In this document: piece by piece, positions 24,022 through 34,590 of the stretch
Layout of the letters: every line of letters starts with the position of its first letter
Numbering within the stretch: position 1 is the first letter of the stretch
Origin: Megalonaias nervosa
Lineage: Eukaryota; Mollusca; Bivalvia; Unionida; Unionidae
Direction of reading: 5' to 3'
DNA length: 64,000 bases
NCBI GenBank assembly: GCA_016617855.1
Contig: JAECUM010005013.1
Span: 1 to 64,000 of the forward strand
Position numbers and translations under genes: made by a program
The notes under the pieces: generated by a model
Seen by the model: the letters and a program-made list of their open reading frames with translations, nothing else
Database searches by the model: none
Told to the model about the DNA's origin: nothing

Positions 24022-27000
24022 TTATAATATTAGACCAAATTTATTAAATATATCATAACTAGCGTAATACCCAATAGCTAGTGTATTAATTCCATCCTCA
24101 CAGAATCTCTTATCGTCAAAATTACTTAGTCCACTTTTTATCATCGTATCTGTTTCAAGTTTGTGATGATTTGTTCTGATAACATTTTTTTTGGATAAAA
24201 TTCTCCTGATTTTTATCATACTTGCAACTATTTCATGCTGCTTTAAAATCATCAAATTTCATACATTTGTTAACATACCCACGAGGAATGCCTTTTGCTT
24301 TTTTTGTCAGTTTATTGTCATCTAATATTATGGCATATATTTTACTTCTTAATCCGACAAATTCCTTAACTGGCACAAACATAAATTCATCTTTCATTTT
24401 GCCAATAACATTTTTATTTGCATCATCACGAAATCCACTACCTTCTGGATAATCCGATAAATCAAATAAGTCATGGTATTTATAAATATCTTGATATACA
24501 TCTTCACATTTTATATTATAAACTAGCGAATCTGTATCAGTAAATAACAACTCCGAATCTGACCACAGCTTTTTAGTAAAATTAAAGTGAAAATCGTACA
24601 TCAGCCACTTTCATATATCAGGTACAGCTGCACCAACATAAATTGGTTTATTTAACATTAAATGTGTCTTTCGTCGCGCTATTGCAACAAGATTTTCATT
24701 AAATATTTTCATCTTGACAAAACCGACATCGTTAACTAATTTATTTCTGCGACTTATATCGTTTACAATTTCAATACTGACTCGTTTTCTAATATTTTCC
24801 ATCGTCTTACCGAATACGGAATTATTCATTAACTTGAAAAAGTTTTTCTCAAATTCAGGTTTAGCAATAGCACGACGTTTGGTATTTAAATCAATGTAAT
24901 CTGCCATCCACCTCGACTGATTAAATTTTAACACGCGATGAACTTTTCTTAGAATTAGTCCAGCATCTACTGCTTGTTTTAAATTTTTGTAATGCATCAC
25001 GTAATTTCTTTTATTTACCAAACTTGGAACTAGCTTATTAACAATCAAATTTTTTGCTGTTGTCATTGCCCGTTGTTCAGGTGATAATAAACTGTAATCG
25101 ATTATCATATACTCTGCACAAAATGGATAGTCGTTATGTAGATCATGCAAGGAACTAGGATAATCGAGATCAACTTCAACAAAATAACCGATATCTTGAG
25201 GAAGATTTTTTTCAGTTTCTTTAAGAAATTGATCTGGAGCTATCCAATGAAATCCACTGCACGGCATCTGCTCTGACATTGCATATCCATACATACTGAC
25301 ACAGTCTAGATAAATAATATAATTTTATGGAAGGTTTTTATCATAATTTTTCAGATATTTATTACTAGATTCTTCATATTTTCTTGTTATAACGCTAATT
25401 CCGCCTCTAATACCTTTTTCAATAAAATTAAACATATCAACATCTGTCAACAGATCTAATTCTATCTTACTTGTTTTTAGCAGAGCATCCCACGACAATC
25501 CCGGAGCGGAATAATACCAGCAGGGGTCTAGTCCATAATGTTTATAACTAACTTTCCGAAAACTTTCAAAAACACCTGCTAGTAATAAAACATATGTTTT
25601 CAAATATAAATCAAGATAATCACCAAATGTTTTACAACTAAATTTATTCCAAATTTCTTGTGCCTATTTGTACTCGTCATCTGTAATATCTTTATTTTTT
25701 AGCTGCGAGTAAAATTTACCTTTATCAGGAAGAGAAGTTTCATCAAATCTGTTCCAGTCGTCAAAATGTTCATAAGGAAAGACACTATTTCTTGTTAGAT
25801 TGACGTAGTTTTCACCAAAGCAACCTTTTAGGTTATAAAACTAGCTACCAGCTTTTACAGCATTTTCTACAAGATCCTCTAATGAAACTAATGTAAATTG
25901 AAAGTTATCAATGAAACGTAATTTGCCAAGAGTAACTGACATATACTTTTCAAAATTGTTTGGGATACATTTTATGGTATTATTTAAGTTTAGTTTAGAT
26001 TTAATTTCTTTATCGCCAAAGCCTCTACAATAATATGACTGTCATAGCCACGAAAGTTATGTAAAACGACAGGAATACAATCTGACGCACGAAATTTTAA
26101 ATTGCAATTGTTATGAGCTGCTCCTCGATACTTGCCAGTTAGATGACAGTGATCGCGCACTTTATTATCGCCTAACAACTTCTCGCAGATATAACAATTA
26201 ACTGCCTCATCAAAATCAAGTTGTTGTTTGGATCTTATTTTCATTGGAGCCGTTTTGAATAATTTGTTGGAAATTTTGTTAACATCGTCTATTTACGTTT
26301 TTAGTAACCACACGGCCGGACTTTCAGATTCACTATTTTTACATCTGTATAACTTTACTGAAGTTGAAAAATTATCGTTAGCTCAACAAACTACTTTATA
26401 AGCTGCTACGCAAGGAACATGTTGTTGTATTTTTCTTGTACTTGACTTATTTGGATTATTTTCTGCTCCGGCCACAGGAACAAGTAGATACTCAAAATCA
26501 GCATAAACCACAAAAGGAATATTTAGCTTATGATTATAATTTTTAAATTTTAACACTTTATCTTTTTCTCCTGGCATGGTTATTCTTTGAACGTTAACAC
26601 AGTATTTGAGATGTTCTTGCAGTTATTCATCTTTAGAAAAACCTTGTAAACATCTGTAACAGAAATATTTCTTATTTTTATTTTTATTATATTGTCTGCC
26701 AACTAGACCGTTAAAGTTTTTTTATCCAAAGATAATGTCCTTTATAAAATAATAAATTTATTGTCTTTTGCGTAGCAGTTGCTGAAATATATCTTGGGTA
26801 AATATTTTCTTTTTCATCTAGTCCGAAAACATTTACTTAAATATTGTTTTATTTTTCAAACTTTGGTATCTGATTTTCTGCTACTGGAAAAGTTATTCCG
26901 TTAAAATTTAGCTCGTCTTTGTACGGCAAACATTTTTCAACTCGATCACAGTTACAACTCTGAGGATGTCTAGCAAATAAAATTGCCCAACGATGACATT

Positions 27001-27553
27001 CATTGTCGCTGTTTTGACATTTATACATCTTTTTTTGTGTTTATTTTTTGGAGGAAGTTCAACATAAGAACTGCCGCGAAGTACGTTATATTTCATTGTG
27101 TGAAATACAACCTACTTTATCATTTTAAATTTCCAACCCGATCCTGATACAGTAAATTCCTCCAATTTTTATATTTATTTCATGATGTATTTCATCAGCT
27201 ACCTAGGAAATATTTGTTCCAGATTATATTTTTCGTGATTTAACTGTTAAAAATGGTTCAGAAATTTCGCTGTCGAAATTTGTATTTTCAAAAATTATAT
27301 CAATTATATCTTTTTCAATTCCGTGTAACTTTGATAAAATAACATGATACTGCACTATTAGCTTGATACTCTTGTGAACTGCAAGTTCTTGCGTTACAAT
27401 TGGGTGTAAATGATGAGATATATTTGTAGAGTTAAGCTTTGCTAAAATAATTTGATTATCAAATTTCAAACTCTTATCGTAACCAGAAAATGCAGTAGCA
27501 ATTTTTTCTGCTTTTATAAAGCTCTTCTTGGCAATATCTTGTAATTTTAACAT
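24022..27553 (-). pseudogene. polB: Protein-primed DNA polymerase B (pPolB) of Polinton
   Basis: This would replicate the element from a terminal protein primer. Ordered from the start at 27,553: an N-terminal helical region; GSGWKFK and YNVLRGSSY, typical of these polymerases; a Cys-rich segment (CHRWAILFARHP); Exo I PFVVYADFEY (near 26,500); a Cys/His cluster CYICEKLL...HCHLTG (about 26,130-26,190); Exo II HNFRGYDSH (near 26,060); palm motif A in VDLDYPSSLHD (near 25,150); motif B KLMNNSVFGKT (near 24,825); motif C TDTDSL (near 24,530); and a C-terminal FDDKRFCEDGI block. Total span is about 1,180 codons, normal for the family. Breaks include stops near 26,850, 26,620, 26,390, 26,290 and 24,603 and several frameshifts (about 27,230, 27,050, 25,980 and 24,255). 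It is inactive as read, although the catalytic motifs survive. Confidence 0.93.
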
Positions 27554-27629
27554 TATATTATATAGTATTTTATATTTAATTGATTTTATATATATTTTTC
27601 AATTAGAGATATAAAATGCTTATAGAATA
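27554..27629. promoter_or_regulatory. Divergent intergenic spacer polB / HNH gene
   Basis: A 76-bp, very AT-rich spacer separates the ATG of PolB (27,553, minus) and the ATG of the HNH gene (27,630, plus). It holds several TATA-like stretches (TATATTATATAG, TTTATATATA). I infer a shared bidirectional promoter; no specific motif is proven. Confidence 0.4.
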
Positions 27630-28449
27630 ATGACAGAAAATATGAGATACTTTCGATTGACAGCAGGAGAACAAGAAAAATATTACGTACACCCAAAGTA
27701 CAACTTATATGCAGGAAATGTTAGGTTCACTTATTCATATAAAATATTAAAAACCTTTCAGCAAAGCAACGCCAGCCGGAATTAGAATTTCAGTAAAAGG
27801 TGATAATACAGAAAGAGTTGAAATGCTTAGAAAAGATTTTATTTATACTTTGTTCTGCGAGGACATTCCAGAAGGACAGCGAGTTTATAGAGTAAAAGGT
27901 TCTATTAATGATGATAATATTGAAAATTTAGCAATGCAAAATGAATTTCAGTCCCATCCTGTATTTGATTTATATGAAGCATCTGACAAAGGAATTATTC
28001 GAAATAAACAAACGAAAAATGTTGCTGGAAAGTTAGATAAACATCATTATTTAGCTGTAAGAATTCGTGAAACTAAAACTAATCAAGTTAATTATATATC
28101 CCATAGGTTTATTTATGAAACTTTAAATAGCGCAATTCCAAATAATTTAGTTATCGATCATATTAACAGCATTAAAACAGACAACAGGATTGAAAATTTA
28201 GATCTGGTAACAGTAAAAGAAAATAATAGACCGGGAGCTGGTTCTGCTGGATCAAATTTTAAAGATCCAAAATCAGTCATTTCAATAAATCTTGAAACTG
28301 AAGAAGACATAAAATTTAAATCCTTAACAGCAGCCGCAAAGCATCATAAAATTAATTCACGGAGAATAAAAGATGTTGCGGATGATGTACAAAGATCAGC
28401 AACTTCAACGTTAATATTTGAAAGATTTAGTTTCAAATACAGTGACTAA
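27630..28449 (+). pseudogene. HNH homing-type endonuclease with NUMOD-like tail
   Basis: The C-terminal 208 residues are open (27,823-28,449). They contain an HNH_3-type core (HRFIYETLNS ... LVIDHINSIKTDNRIENLDL), with His of the first H, the DH pair and the asparagine in expected positions. A NUMOD1-like helix-turn-helix segment follows (FKSLTAAAKHHKINSRRIKD). The upstream part starts at 27,630 (MTENMRYFRL) and is separated by a single frameshift near 27,755-27,785. Such enzymes cut DNA site-specifically and spread themselves; in a Polinton this would be a selfish rider or a replication/recombination aid (inference). Apart from the frameshift the gene is better preserved than the neighbouring polymerase. 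Confidence 0.8.
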
Positions 28450-28732
28450 TTATGCTTCGTAATTCAGTTTTGGTAAGATAACTATGGGAAAACATTAAAA
28501 TATCATCTTTATCAAATTTTAGTGTTATAAATGCACTGTTATCAAGTTTTTTTTTTTTCCTGCTGCTGTTAGAAGTATTTTATCAGAATCACCTTTGATT
28601 ACAATAACATTAACAGAATAAAACACTATATCCCGACAGACATTTTCAAACTGCTTCGGCTAATTCTTTGTAATTTAATATATCCACTTTCTGTTGATAT
28701 TTTACATCAGGAGATTTCATTTCGCTAGTCAT
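28433..28732 (-). pseudogene. Small unknown Polinton protein, frameshifted
   Basis: From an ATG at 28,732 the minus strand reads MTSEMKSPDVKYQQKVDIL, then shifts frame near 28,655 into a segment with VNVIVIKGDSDKILLTAAG. After a T-rich run (A-rich on the coding strand, near 28,545-28,560) it continues to TLKFDKDDILMFSH and a stop at 28,433. The end overlaps the HNH gene by 17 bp, tail to tail. I recognise no domain. The consistent protein-like composition across the breaks supports a former gene of about 95 residues. Confidence 0.5.
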
Positions 28733-28765
28733 TATTATTATAATCTGATAAAAATATATTATAAT

Positions 28766-28954
28766 ATGGACTTAATGAAACGACTTTCCGATATATATGC
28801 AAGTGATACAAGCGCCAACGACAAAGTCGTTGACGACAATTTTACAGCAGGAGATTTCATCTCTGGCGACGCGAATGAGTCAGTTGGCTATAACGAAGAT
28901 GACATTTTATTTAACAATAATGAAGATAATGATGACATATATGTGGTTGATTAA
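28766..28954 (+). CDS. Small acidic protein, Polinton
   Basis: An intact 62-residue frame, taken from the ATG at 28,766 (MDLMKRLSDIYASD) because that start lies after the AT-rich leader; an in-frame ATG at 28,694 would add 24 unrelated residues. The protein is strongly acidic, with about a third Asp/Glu, and ends in NEDNDDIYVVD. It starts 33 bp from the divergent ATG at 28,732. Function unknown. Acidic low-complexity proteins of this size could bind basic DNA-packaging proteins, but that is speculation. Confidence 0.5.
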   Translation: MDLMKRLSDIYASDTSANDKVVDDNFTAGDFISGDANESVGYNEDDILFNNNEDNDDIYVVD

Positions 28955-29248
28955 ATAAATTACAGCAGACCGACAACTGGACGATATAATGTTAAGTATC
29001 ATATCGCTACAAAAATAATAAAATCTAATTTTACTACTACCGAGCAACAAATATTTTGACAACTTATTAAACCTTTTCTTAACGTAAAATAATTGGCCAG
29101 CAAAGAAGCATAAAATACGATTTCATTCTTGTTAAAATATTTAGTTTGATGCCAGTCGATAATGCAAGAAAATTACGTTTAATGCCCTTATGTAGACCGG
29201 TCAAATGTAAATCTGTACTGATGAAGTACGAACAAATTTATAACAATA
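28955..29248. other. Spacer downstream of integrase
   Basis: This is the tail-to-tail gap between the acidic protein and the integrase stop. Frames on both strands are full of stops. I see no gene. Confidence 0.45.
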
Positions 29249-30616
29249 TTATTTTATAGACTTGGTTGGTACCCAGTTGTTAAATTTATCGCTATACCCA
29301 CGCCATTTAACTGAACTTTTATTGCCTTTTTTCCTAATAACGTTTTCAATAACAAATATATCTTGTTCGGTTTTTGAAGTTCTTGTTCGTAAAAGCTACC
29401 AGTTATAGGCTCACCTAATAAATCTTTTAGCGCATAGGTAACTGGTATTGTTAAAAGTACCTTATCAACAACAAATACTTCTTCGCTCTAGTTTGGAGTA
29501 AATCCTTTTGTCAATTTTTTTTTCGTCAAAGAAATTCTAACTTTATCACCAACCTTAAATTTCTGTCTGCGGTACATGTTTTCGTTTGCTAATATCAGAT
29601 GTTTTAATTGCGTTGTTTGGCGACATTTTCCTTTCGCCTATCGAAAGGGATCTATGCCTCGTGTTATTATATTTATCAACAATTTTCTGTAGATTGTCAA
29701 TATATTTATTTGTACTTTTGGCTGTCAAATGTTTGTGGATTTTTTCGTTTAGCGTGCGATTAAATCGCTCGACGACAACGCCCTTACCTTTATTTCCTGT
29801 AGCATATATTTTGATGTTATTTTGTTCTAAAAACTGCTCAAATTTTTTATTGAAAAACTCCGCTCCATGATCAGTCCAGATTCTATTTGGTTTTCTTTCT
29901 ATACTTGTTATTATTTGTTTTAACGCATCCGTTATCGATGTTCCTGTTTTATCTGAAACCGGTTCACTAAAGGCATATTTGCTAAAAACATCTACAACAT
30001 TAAAAAGATATTTTTTGTTACCATTAAACTGAGCAAGATTTGACACATCAACTAAATTTATCGACCAGATATCATCAATGTCATTTGCGACAACTTGACG
30101 TCGCGGAAACTGTTTTTTTTTTTTAGGTTTGTGTAACTCTGATGCAAGATCATCATACAACTCTTTTTTATTAAGACCTAGTTTATATTTTGCTTCAATA
30201 AATCCCTGCACCAGCCTTCGGTCAACACACTCTCGCGTATTTACAGGTTTCATATCACGAAGTTCGGCTAGCATGACTTTATCGCAGCTGTGCTTATTTT
30301 GTTCACCACCAGGACGTTCAACGTCCCGGTAGCAGATATCATGACGCATTGCTATTGCATCAACTTGATTATAAGGCTCTTGTCCCGGCAGCGGATTATC
30401 GTTTTCATCTAGTTGTTTATCTAGAGGATTATAAGGCCCGGTGTATTTGTGGCCTGGTAATGTCCAGCCTCCTTTTGGTTTCGTCAATTTTCCAATCAAT
30501 TTATGTATATCTATACCTGTTCCAAGTATTTCTCTGTTATTGCATTTCTGACAGTATGTAACAATTTTATTTTGCTCAAGACAGAGATCTCTATCACAAT
30601 CGCACTCGCATATCAT
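29249..30616 (-). pseudogene. Polinton integrase fused to N-terminal PLA2-like domain, with chromodomain
   Basis: The first 353 codons are open (to 29,555). Residues 3-26 form a Cys cluster (CECDCDRDLC ... CQKC). Residues 55-98 look like a parvovirus-VP1-type phospholipase A2: YTGPYNPL as calcium loop and MRHDICYRD carrying the His92-Asp93 pair. A basic link (ELHKPKKKKQFPRR) leads to the retroviral-type integrase core, with D249 (WTDHGAEF) and E283 (VVERFNRT). The first acidic position is Asn187 (WSINLVD), where relatives usually have Asp. After frameshifts near 29,580 and 29,375 and a stop near 29,490, reading continues through an SH3-like part (KVGDKVRISL) to a chromodomain-like end (VKWRGYSDKFNNWV), stop 29,249. 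The enzyme would insert element DNA into the host genome; this copy is very likely inactive. Confidence 0.88.
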
Positions 30617-30622
30617 TATTGA

Positions 30623-30836
30623 TTAATCGTCTACTAAAATAATATTGTCACATGGACAATTGTCCATCCTGACGTTGTCAGGGCAACCAGCTCCTGATAA
30701 TTTCTTTAAAAACATACTTTTTCTTTTTCCGCAGATTGCGCAAATACTTTTCAGCATTATTCTATTTTTTTTTTTCTTCTGTTGTTTCATTGATATTTTC
30801 TATTTTGGTTTTGCACTTGAGACAGTACATTAACAT
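30623..30836 (-). pseudogene. Zinc-ribbon small protein (DUF5679-like), frameshifted
   Basis: From the ATG at 30,836: MLMYCLKCKTKIENINETT gives the first CxxC pair. A frameshift in a run of about ten A residues (T on plus, near 30,764-30,774) is followed by SICAICGKRKSMF, the second CxxC, and a Cys-rich end (CPDNVRMDNCPCDN). The YCLKC...CxxCGxxK pattern fits DUF5679-type zinc ribbons found in large DNA viruses and Polintons. Its neighbours are the integrase 7 bp downstream and the protease 13 bp upstream. Confidence 0.65.
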
Positions 30837-30849
30837 TATATCAAAGAGT

Positions 30850-31293
30850 TTATACAAAATTAATTGCAATCTCATCATTAGCGTGAGAAAGTTGCTTGTC
30901 CAACTGTAAAATAAATTTTAAAAAATTGAATTTAGAATCCAATCCAGAGGATTGGTACATTTTTTTAATGAACATTATACAATAATATCCACAAGTTGTT
31001 CCAACTGGTTGAATTTGATTAGACGAATAATTTATTATTTTATATTTTTTGTTGATATATTTTTTTTTTTTTGCATCACCAGGTGGAAGTCCAAACGAAT
31101 CAAAATAATTGTCACCACAAACCGCTACCCAGTGTGTTCCAGATCCATCGTTGAAGTTTTGTACATTTATCACACACGAATCACTAGCAATCGCATCGAT
31201 ATCGAGTTCATCTTTGGAATAAACTCCACACAAATATTTTACTTTTTTTAGCTTATCAAGTATATCAAAGTTACTTAGTGCAGTAGATTTCAT
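30850..31293 (-). CDS. Adenain-like cysteine protease (capsid maturation)
   Basis: An intact 147-residue frame. It has the Ulp1/adenain-type catalytic order: His in GTHWVAVC (near residue 54), an acidic partner in NYFDSFGLPP and the nucleophile Cys in GTTCGYYCIMF (near residue 102), preceded by Gln in NQIQPVG as oxyanion-hole candidate. Family members cleave capsid precursor proteins during particle maturation. The ATG overlaps the stop of the upstream small gene (ATGA, 31,290-31,293), pointing to tight gene packing. Of the hallmark genes this is the only one without an obvious break, which may be chance because it is short. Confidence 0.88.
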   Translation of the reverse strand: MKSTALSNFDILDKLKKVKYLCGVYSKDELDIDAIASDSCVINVQNFNDGSGTHWVAVCGDNYFDSFGLPPGDAKKKKYINKKYKIINYSSNQIQPVGTTCGYYCIMFIKKMYQSSGLDSKFNFLKFILQLDKQLSHANDEIAINFV

Positions 31294-31465
31294 CTTCTTG
31301 TGTCTGGCAGTGTTAGTCCTCGGCCAATTCCTATCAGATTTGGCAATAAACTTCCCGCTACTCCCGCCAGCAACGGTCCTATAAATCCGCCTTTGTTTGT
31401 TTTTAGCCGCGATAGCGTCTTTTTTTCGATGTCGTTTTTCTTTTTGCCGTTTCTCTTTTGGGCAT
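31290..31465 (-). pseudogene. Small basic-hydrophobic capsid-associated protein
   Basis: From the ATG at 31,465 the start is basic (Lys/Arg-rich). An indel within the first few codons throws the frame, but the correct frame resumes with KTNKGGFIGPLLAGVAGSLL and ends ...LPDTRR at 31,290, overlapping the protease start. The basic head plus GGF..LL hydrophobic helix resembles the small core or minor capsid proteins (pX/pVI-like) seen in Polintons. Function is inferred from position and composition only. Confidence 0.55.
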
Positions 31466-31477
31466 TATATTAAAGTT

Positions 31478-31876
31478 TTAGACAAAAAGTTTCTTTAGAC
31501 CGTCTCCGGAGACGGCCTTTTTCGTTGCGCCAGATACTGCGTCAGACGCTGATGCTAATTCTAATGTACCATGTACTGGCAAAATTTTAGGTATCAACGT
31601 TCTGGCCATTACAGATAATGCCGGCCCAAAGAAACCACCTTCCACCGCTTTGCGGTGGTACATCGCAGTTATTTATGTGGCACTTAAATTTAAAACAAAA
31701 GGTTTTTTGCGATCGTATTTATTTATTTGTTTTTTGGTTAACATTAATTTCGTTAAAGTACCTTTGTCCCCATTTTTTATTTTTAATGATACCTGCCGCT
31801 ACTTAGCAACAGCAGCTGCAAATTTTTTAACCTGACCATCAGTCAAATATATTTCTTTTACAATATATTTTGTCAT
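31478..31876 (-). pseudogene. Conserved small Polinton protein (TLTK..LTKKQ type)
   Basis: One continuous frame from the ATG at 31,876 to 31,478 (133 codons), interrupted by two in-frame stops, TAG near codon 26 and TAA near codon 65. The N-terminal half has IYLTDGQVKKFAAAVAK and GTLTKLMLTKKQINK, a motif set I recognise from Polinton-encoded small proteins. The C-terminal half has GGFFGPALSVMARTLIPKIL, a likely amphipathic or membrane-active helix. It lies 13 bp upstream of the next small gene and 34 bp after the major capsid stop. A minor capsid or membrane-lytic role is an inference. Confidence 0.6.
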
Positions 31877-31910
31877 TATATACAAATTACAGATTAAACT
31901 CAAAGTTTTT

Positions 31911-33424
31911 TCAAACTTGTACCGACATTTTACCTCCGACAGAGTCAATTGTTATGAATCTGTCGCGAATCACTAGCGCGTACACGTACAGCTGGGCTGC
32001 TGAAATTACTCCTAATGTCCAAGTAATTTCAATATCAGCTGTCGAGTCGATAGCTCTCTCGTTGTGTTTACTAACATCAAAATGAAATTTTGGTTAAAAT
32101 GTACGAAATTCTTCGGCTGATATCTGAGATTCGTCTCCAACATCCTGATATTTTTGCACTGCGTCGAGTACGGTCGAGTAAGATTTATATTAGCGTTGTC
32201 TGCAAAACTCCATTCTATTGCTTATTCTGGATACTGTTTTGAATTTATTCTGACATGTATTCGTCTAACATCAGCATTATCAAATATTGCATTATTTTGT
32301 TGTTGGTCACCACGTCGCGCTTGCTGTTGAAATACAACAAACAATTGCCGTGGCCGTTGTCCACTTGACATTGTTGTGACGCGCCACATGTAGTCGGTTG
32401 TATTTGGAACAGCTATTTGATACATTTTATGTTGCTGAAAATAAATTCCGTTTGTGTGTTTTTGGAGCATATCATTTAATTCTGCCGTTTTTGTGATTGG
32501 TGGCGTTATTCGTGACATCCACAGCGCAAGTTTGTTTATGATAAATTGTACATCCGCTCCACCAGCTCGAAATAAACAATCATTTTGTTCTGCTCAATCT
32601 AAAATTAGTGTATGTTTAACTCCCCGAAATACTTTGTTGTAATCGCGATAAAATCCAAATATTGTGCTCAACGGCAGAATCATTGTAATCTGACGTGATT
32701 CTGCTGAAAGTGCCTTTCTGTTAGCAAAACCATCACTGTAACGTATATTTCGAAATCCGAAATAACTAAATTTAACATTACAACGCCATCAGCAGCTGCA
32801 GCTGGTGGGGTTATAACAACATTATTACAAGCAGCAATAAGTGAGACTATTGTAGCGTCTGCATTAGCATCTGCAGCTGGTGCGGCTATACCTAAAGCAG
32901 CTGCATTAGTAATAAGAAAATTTCTTACAGTTACAAGATCTGCAGCAGCATCAGCTCCATATACCAAAAAACCTTTTGAAATAAGTTCATTTGATGCAGG
33001 AATTATAGTTCCAATTCCAGTATCTTTAAACCACATCATGTTATTTGCAGTTGATCTGGAGTAATCCTCAGAGAATGAAATAGTACTTAGTACAGTACTT
33101 GCAACTTGTAGGTGACTTGAAATATCCTCGACAGTTTGATCTAGCACTTTTGAATAAGTTCCAGCCATTATTTATAAAAGATATTTCTGCTCCAGCTGTA
33201 ATTGCGACAGGTGGATTAGCTACTGTCATAATCTGACCACGTACTTCTAACATTGCTTTGTGAGGTAAAAGAAATACATCTTCGTCTCTGGTATTAAATG
33301 TTCTAACGCCAGCCTTATTTGGGTCATTAGAATTTTCGTCGAGATATTTAACATACTCCAATTCTGTTACTGTGTCGTCGATGTCATAAGTCTCTGTTAA
33401 ATCAAGATAACTTTTAACAGACAT
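31911..33424 (-). pseudogene. Major capsid protein, double jelly-roll, Polinton type
   Basis: The gene spans about 504 codons, from MSVKSYLDLTETYDI at 33,424 to a stop at 31,911. N-terminal block: TRDEDVFLLPHKAMLEVRGQ (33,424 to about 33,170), followed after a frameshift by 33,168-32,680 (DISSHLQVASTVLSTISFS). The middle block (32,740-32,222) has SAESRQITMILPLSTIFGFY and MWRVTTMSSGQRPRQLFVVF, and the C-terminal block (about 32,170-31,911) has TADIEITWTLGV and YALVIRDRF. It is broken by frameshifts near 33,150, 32,730 and 32,160 and stops near 32,600, 32,221 and 32,098. Size, order and position before the protease fit Polinton MCPs, which form the hexon-like capsid lattice. Confidence 0.85.
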
Positions 33425-33439
33425 TTTTTATCTATTAGG

Positions 33440-33798
33440 TTACATAAATTCACCAATCGCTGGATTGGCGATGTTTCTTTAGATATTAATTTTGGCGATA
33501 AAAGTTTTTCTGTTGTTGTTATCATTGCGCCTTGAGTTTCTTTTGTTTGATTTCTGATATAATTTGTTTTATGTCTGTAATCTGCGGTGCAGATTTGCCT
33601 TTCATTTTATCAGCTATTGTTTTGTCCTACTGCAATTGCAGCGGCAGATGCAGCTCCAGTTGCAAAAGCTTTTGACGCGTCAAGTGCAAATGGCGCAACT
33701 TTATGCGCTATTCCTGGAACATTTTCAATAATTTTAGTAAATATATTTCCCAAAAATCCTCCAACTATTTTTCTTCAGTAAATTCTTTTTTGTTTCAT
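33440..33798 (-). pseudogene. Minor capsid-like small protein
   Basis: From the ATG at 33,798, stop codon TGA at codon 8, then GGFLGNIFTKIIENVPGIAH and an Ala-rich helix (about 33,650-33,720). A frameshift near 33,635 leads to KMKGKSAPQITDIKQIISEI. The downstream end is uncertain. A Gly-Gly-Phe hydrophobic helix plus a charged tail between penton and MCP suggests a pVI-like minor protein. I cannot name it firmly. Confidence 0.45.
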
Positions 33799-33825
33799 AT
33801 TATATCAAGAAGGTTGTACAAAAAT

Positions 33826-34570
33826 CTATTGCACTTGTAGGTGCAAATAATAAGTAACAACCTCATTATTCAAATCCAGTTGTCGTCCAGATTGATCTGT
33901 CAATTGCATATTTATTTCTGTTATTTGATTTTCAACGATTAAGGGATAATAAATAACTTGTCGTGGACTAATTTGTATGAGCGATCCCGGTGGAACGTCT
34001 GGAGAAAAACTGTATATTGTTTGTCCTTTACTCCCACAGGCCGAGTAAGATCCGGATGCAATAGAACATTTTATTAATATTGTGTTTACGCCAGTTATAT
34101 TTACTGGCAGATCAACGTCATATGTTACAGTTTATTCTGTGGTTGATCTATACTGTTGATGAAAAAATCCTATCAACAACGCAATACATTTTGCTGATGA
34201 AAAATCGATTAACATATTATTTTTTAATGTTATTCTGGCTCTTAACGTATTTAAAATTCGGCGTCAGCTCAAAATTATCAGCGACACCGTTTACTTTTGT
34301 TATTAGCTCTTTTATTGTTTTATTTAGATCAGTGACATTATAAGCTCCTTGCGGAATTTTAAATGTTGTCCACAGTGCTTGTGGTTTAAATGTAAATTCA
34401 TCATTTACTCCAGTTTTTATATTAGCCATGGAATGCCATGCTGTACAGGAAATTAGTCCAATCTCATATTATTTTTCAGTATCAAGTTGTATTGGCGGAA
34501 TATAATTTACCGAAAAATTTGCGCTATCTTTAGCAGCTACACTAGAGTCTAATAATAATGTTGTTGACAT
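33826..34570 (-). pseudogene. Penton-like (single jelly-roll) minor capsid protein
   Basis: Reading from MSTTLLLDSSVAAKDSANFS at 34,570 to a stop at 33,826 gives about 248 codons. Conserved landmarks are YIPPIQLD, EIGLISCTAWHSM, FKIPQGAYNVTDLNKTI, a middle block TLRARITLKNNMLIDFS and, nearer the end, IYSFSPDVPPGS and TDQSGRQLDLN. These fit the Polinton penton family that fills capsid vertices. Breaks: a TAA at codon 34 (about 34,470), a frameshift near 34,260 and a stop near 34,140. The upstream gene ends 20 bp away at 34,591. Confidence 0.78.
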
Positions 34571-34590
34571 TGCTATTATTATATTTTTTA

